From Gemmatimonadota bacterium (GTDB taxonomy: Bacteria > Gemmatimonadota > Gemmatimonadetes > Longimicrobiales > Gaopeijiaceae), in contig WGEM01000249.1 in assembly GCA_015492755.1 (NCBI GenBank), forward strand, positions 1 to 6,331: 6,331 nucleotides of DNA, in the 5' to 3' direction. This document shows positions 6,203-6,331 of this stretch, in pieces. Position 1 is the stretch's first letter. Every line of letters starts with the position of its first letter. The notes under the pieces are model-generated. The model did not search any database. It saw nothing but the letters and a program-made list of their open reading frames with translations, and was not told the origin of the DNA. A program made the position numbers and the translations under genes.

Positions 6203-6331
6203 TCAGTCGACGTCGATGCCCTTCCGGGGATCCAGCCGCCGCAACGGGTCGCCGGCGTCGGGTGCGCCGCCCTCGCCGCGGCCGCCGTAGGCGCCGAAGC
6301 CGAATCCGCCGGGACCGAAGCGGGCGGTGAC
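6203..6331 (-). CDS. C-terminal end of an unidentified protein with Gly-rich tail (partial)
   Basis: Reading leftward from the window edge, one frame stays open for 42 codons and ends at TGA 6205-6203. The visible residues are glycine- and phenylalanine-rich (RFGPGGFGFGAYGGRGEGG) and then charged, ending PLRRLDPRKGIDVD. This looks like the flexible low-complexity tail of a longer protein whose body lies beyond the window. Its stop is 12 bp from the amidase stop, giving a convergent pair with almost no space for terminators. I do not recognise the family. Such a short open frame could arise by chance in GC-rich DNA, and the call rests on orientation, spacing and the natural-looking acidic end. 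Confidence 0.45.
   Translation of the reverse strand, partial: VTARFGPGGFGFGAYGGRGEGGAPDAGDPLRRLDPRKGIDVD

Noticed and set aside
6191..6210. Possible terminator between the convergent genes
   Set aside because: Only a short near-palindrome around GGAGGACCTC is present, with no stable stem and no T run.
5944..6330. Plus-strand open frame across the amidase 3' end
   Set aside because: It overlaps the conserved amidase C-terminus in another frame and gives an Arg/Gly-rich product without motifs.

Overview
This is a GC-rich window of roughly 70% GC by eye, from a bacterium. The first 24 bases are not genomic. They match the end of the Illumina Nextera Read 1 adapter, including the 19-bp Tn5 mosaic end, so genomic sequence starts at base 25 and the left edge is a contig end. 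There is no rRNA or marker gene. The GC-rich codons, a Tat-type signal on a secreted enzyme and the peptide-degradation genes would suit an environmental lineage such as Gemmatimonadota, but that is a low-confidence guess.

Layout: a leftward cluster occupies bases 25-4370. In transcription order it holds an M42 metallo-aminopeptidase (4370-3303), a 165-bp gap with a candidate promoter, a GAF-domain protein resembling free methionine-R-sulfoxide reductase (3137-2664), a LACTB2-like metallo-beta-lactamase-fold hydrolase (2649-1894), and a large FAD-linked oxidase (1856 to the contig edge). The last three genes are separated by only 14 and 37 bp and look like one operon. The oxidase is notable because a complete GlcD-like glycolate/lactate dehydrogenase subunit continues in frame into a GlcE-like second FAD-binding domain, which is cut off by the contig end.

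A 161-bp divergent intergenic region (4371-4531) separates the M42 gene from a rightward gene for an amidase-signature hydrolase (4532-6190). The amidase has a twin-arginine signal and closely resembles peptide amidases. The region carries a perfect 8-bp inverted repeat, an exact 11-bp direct repeat and a strong Shine-Dalgarno sequence for the amidase. The last about 130 bases probably hold the C-terminal end of a convergent leftward gene of unknown function with a glycine-rich tail.

Functionally, an exported amidase and a probably cytoplasmic M42 aminopeptidase could both process peptides, and the downstream operon combines possible methionine-sulfoxide repair, a metallo-hydrolase and 2-hydroxyacid oxidation. 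These links rest on gene neighbourhood and family knowledge. I found no mobile element, CRISPR array, tRNA or defence system, and no evidence of a wholly new system. The best leads are the GlcD-GlcE fusion, the altered cysteine set of the GAF protein and the repeats in the divergent control region.
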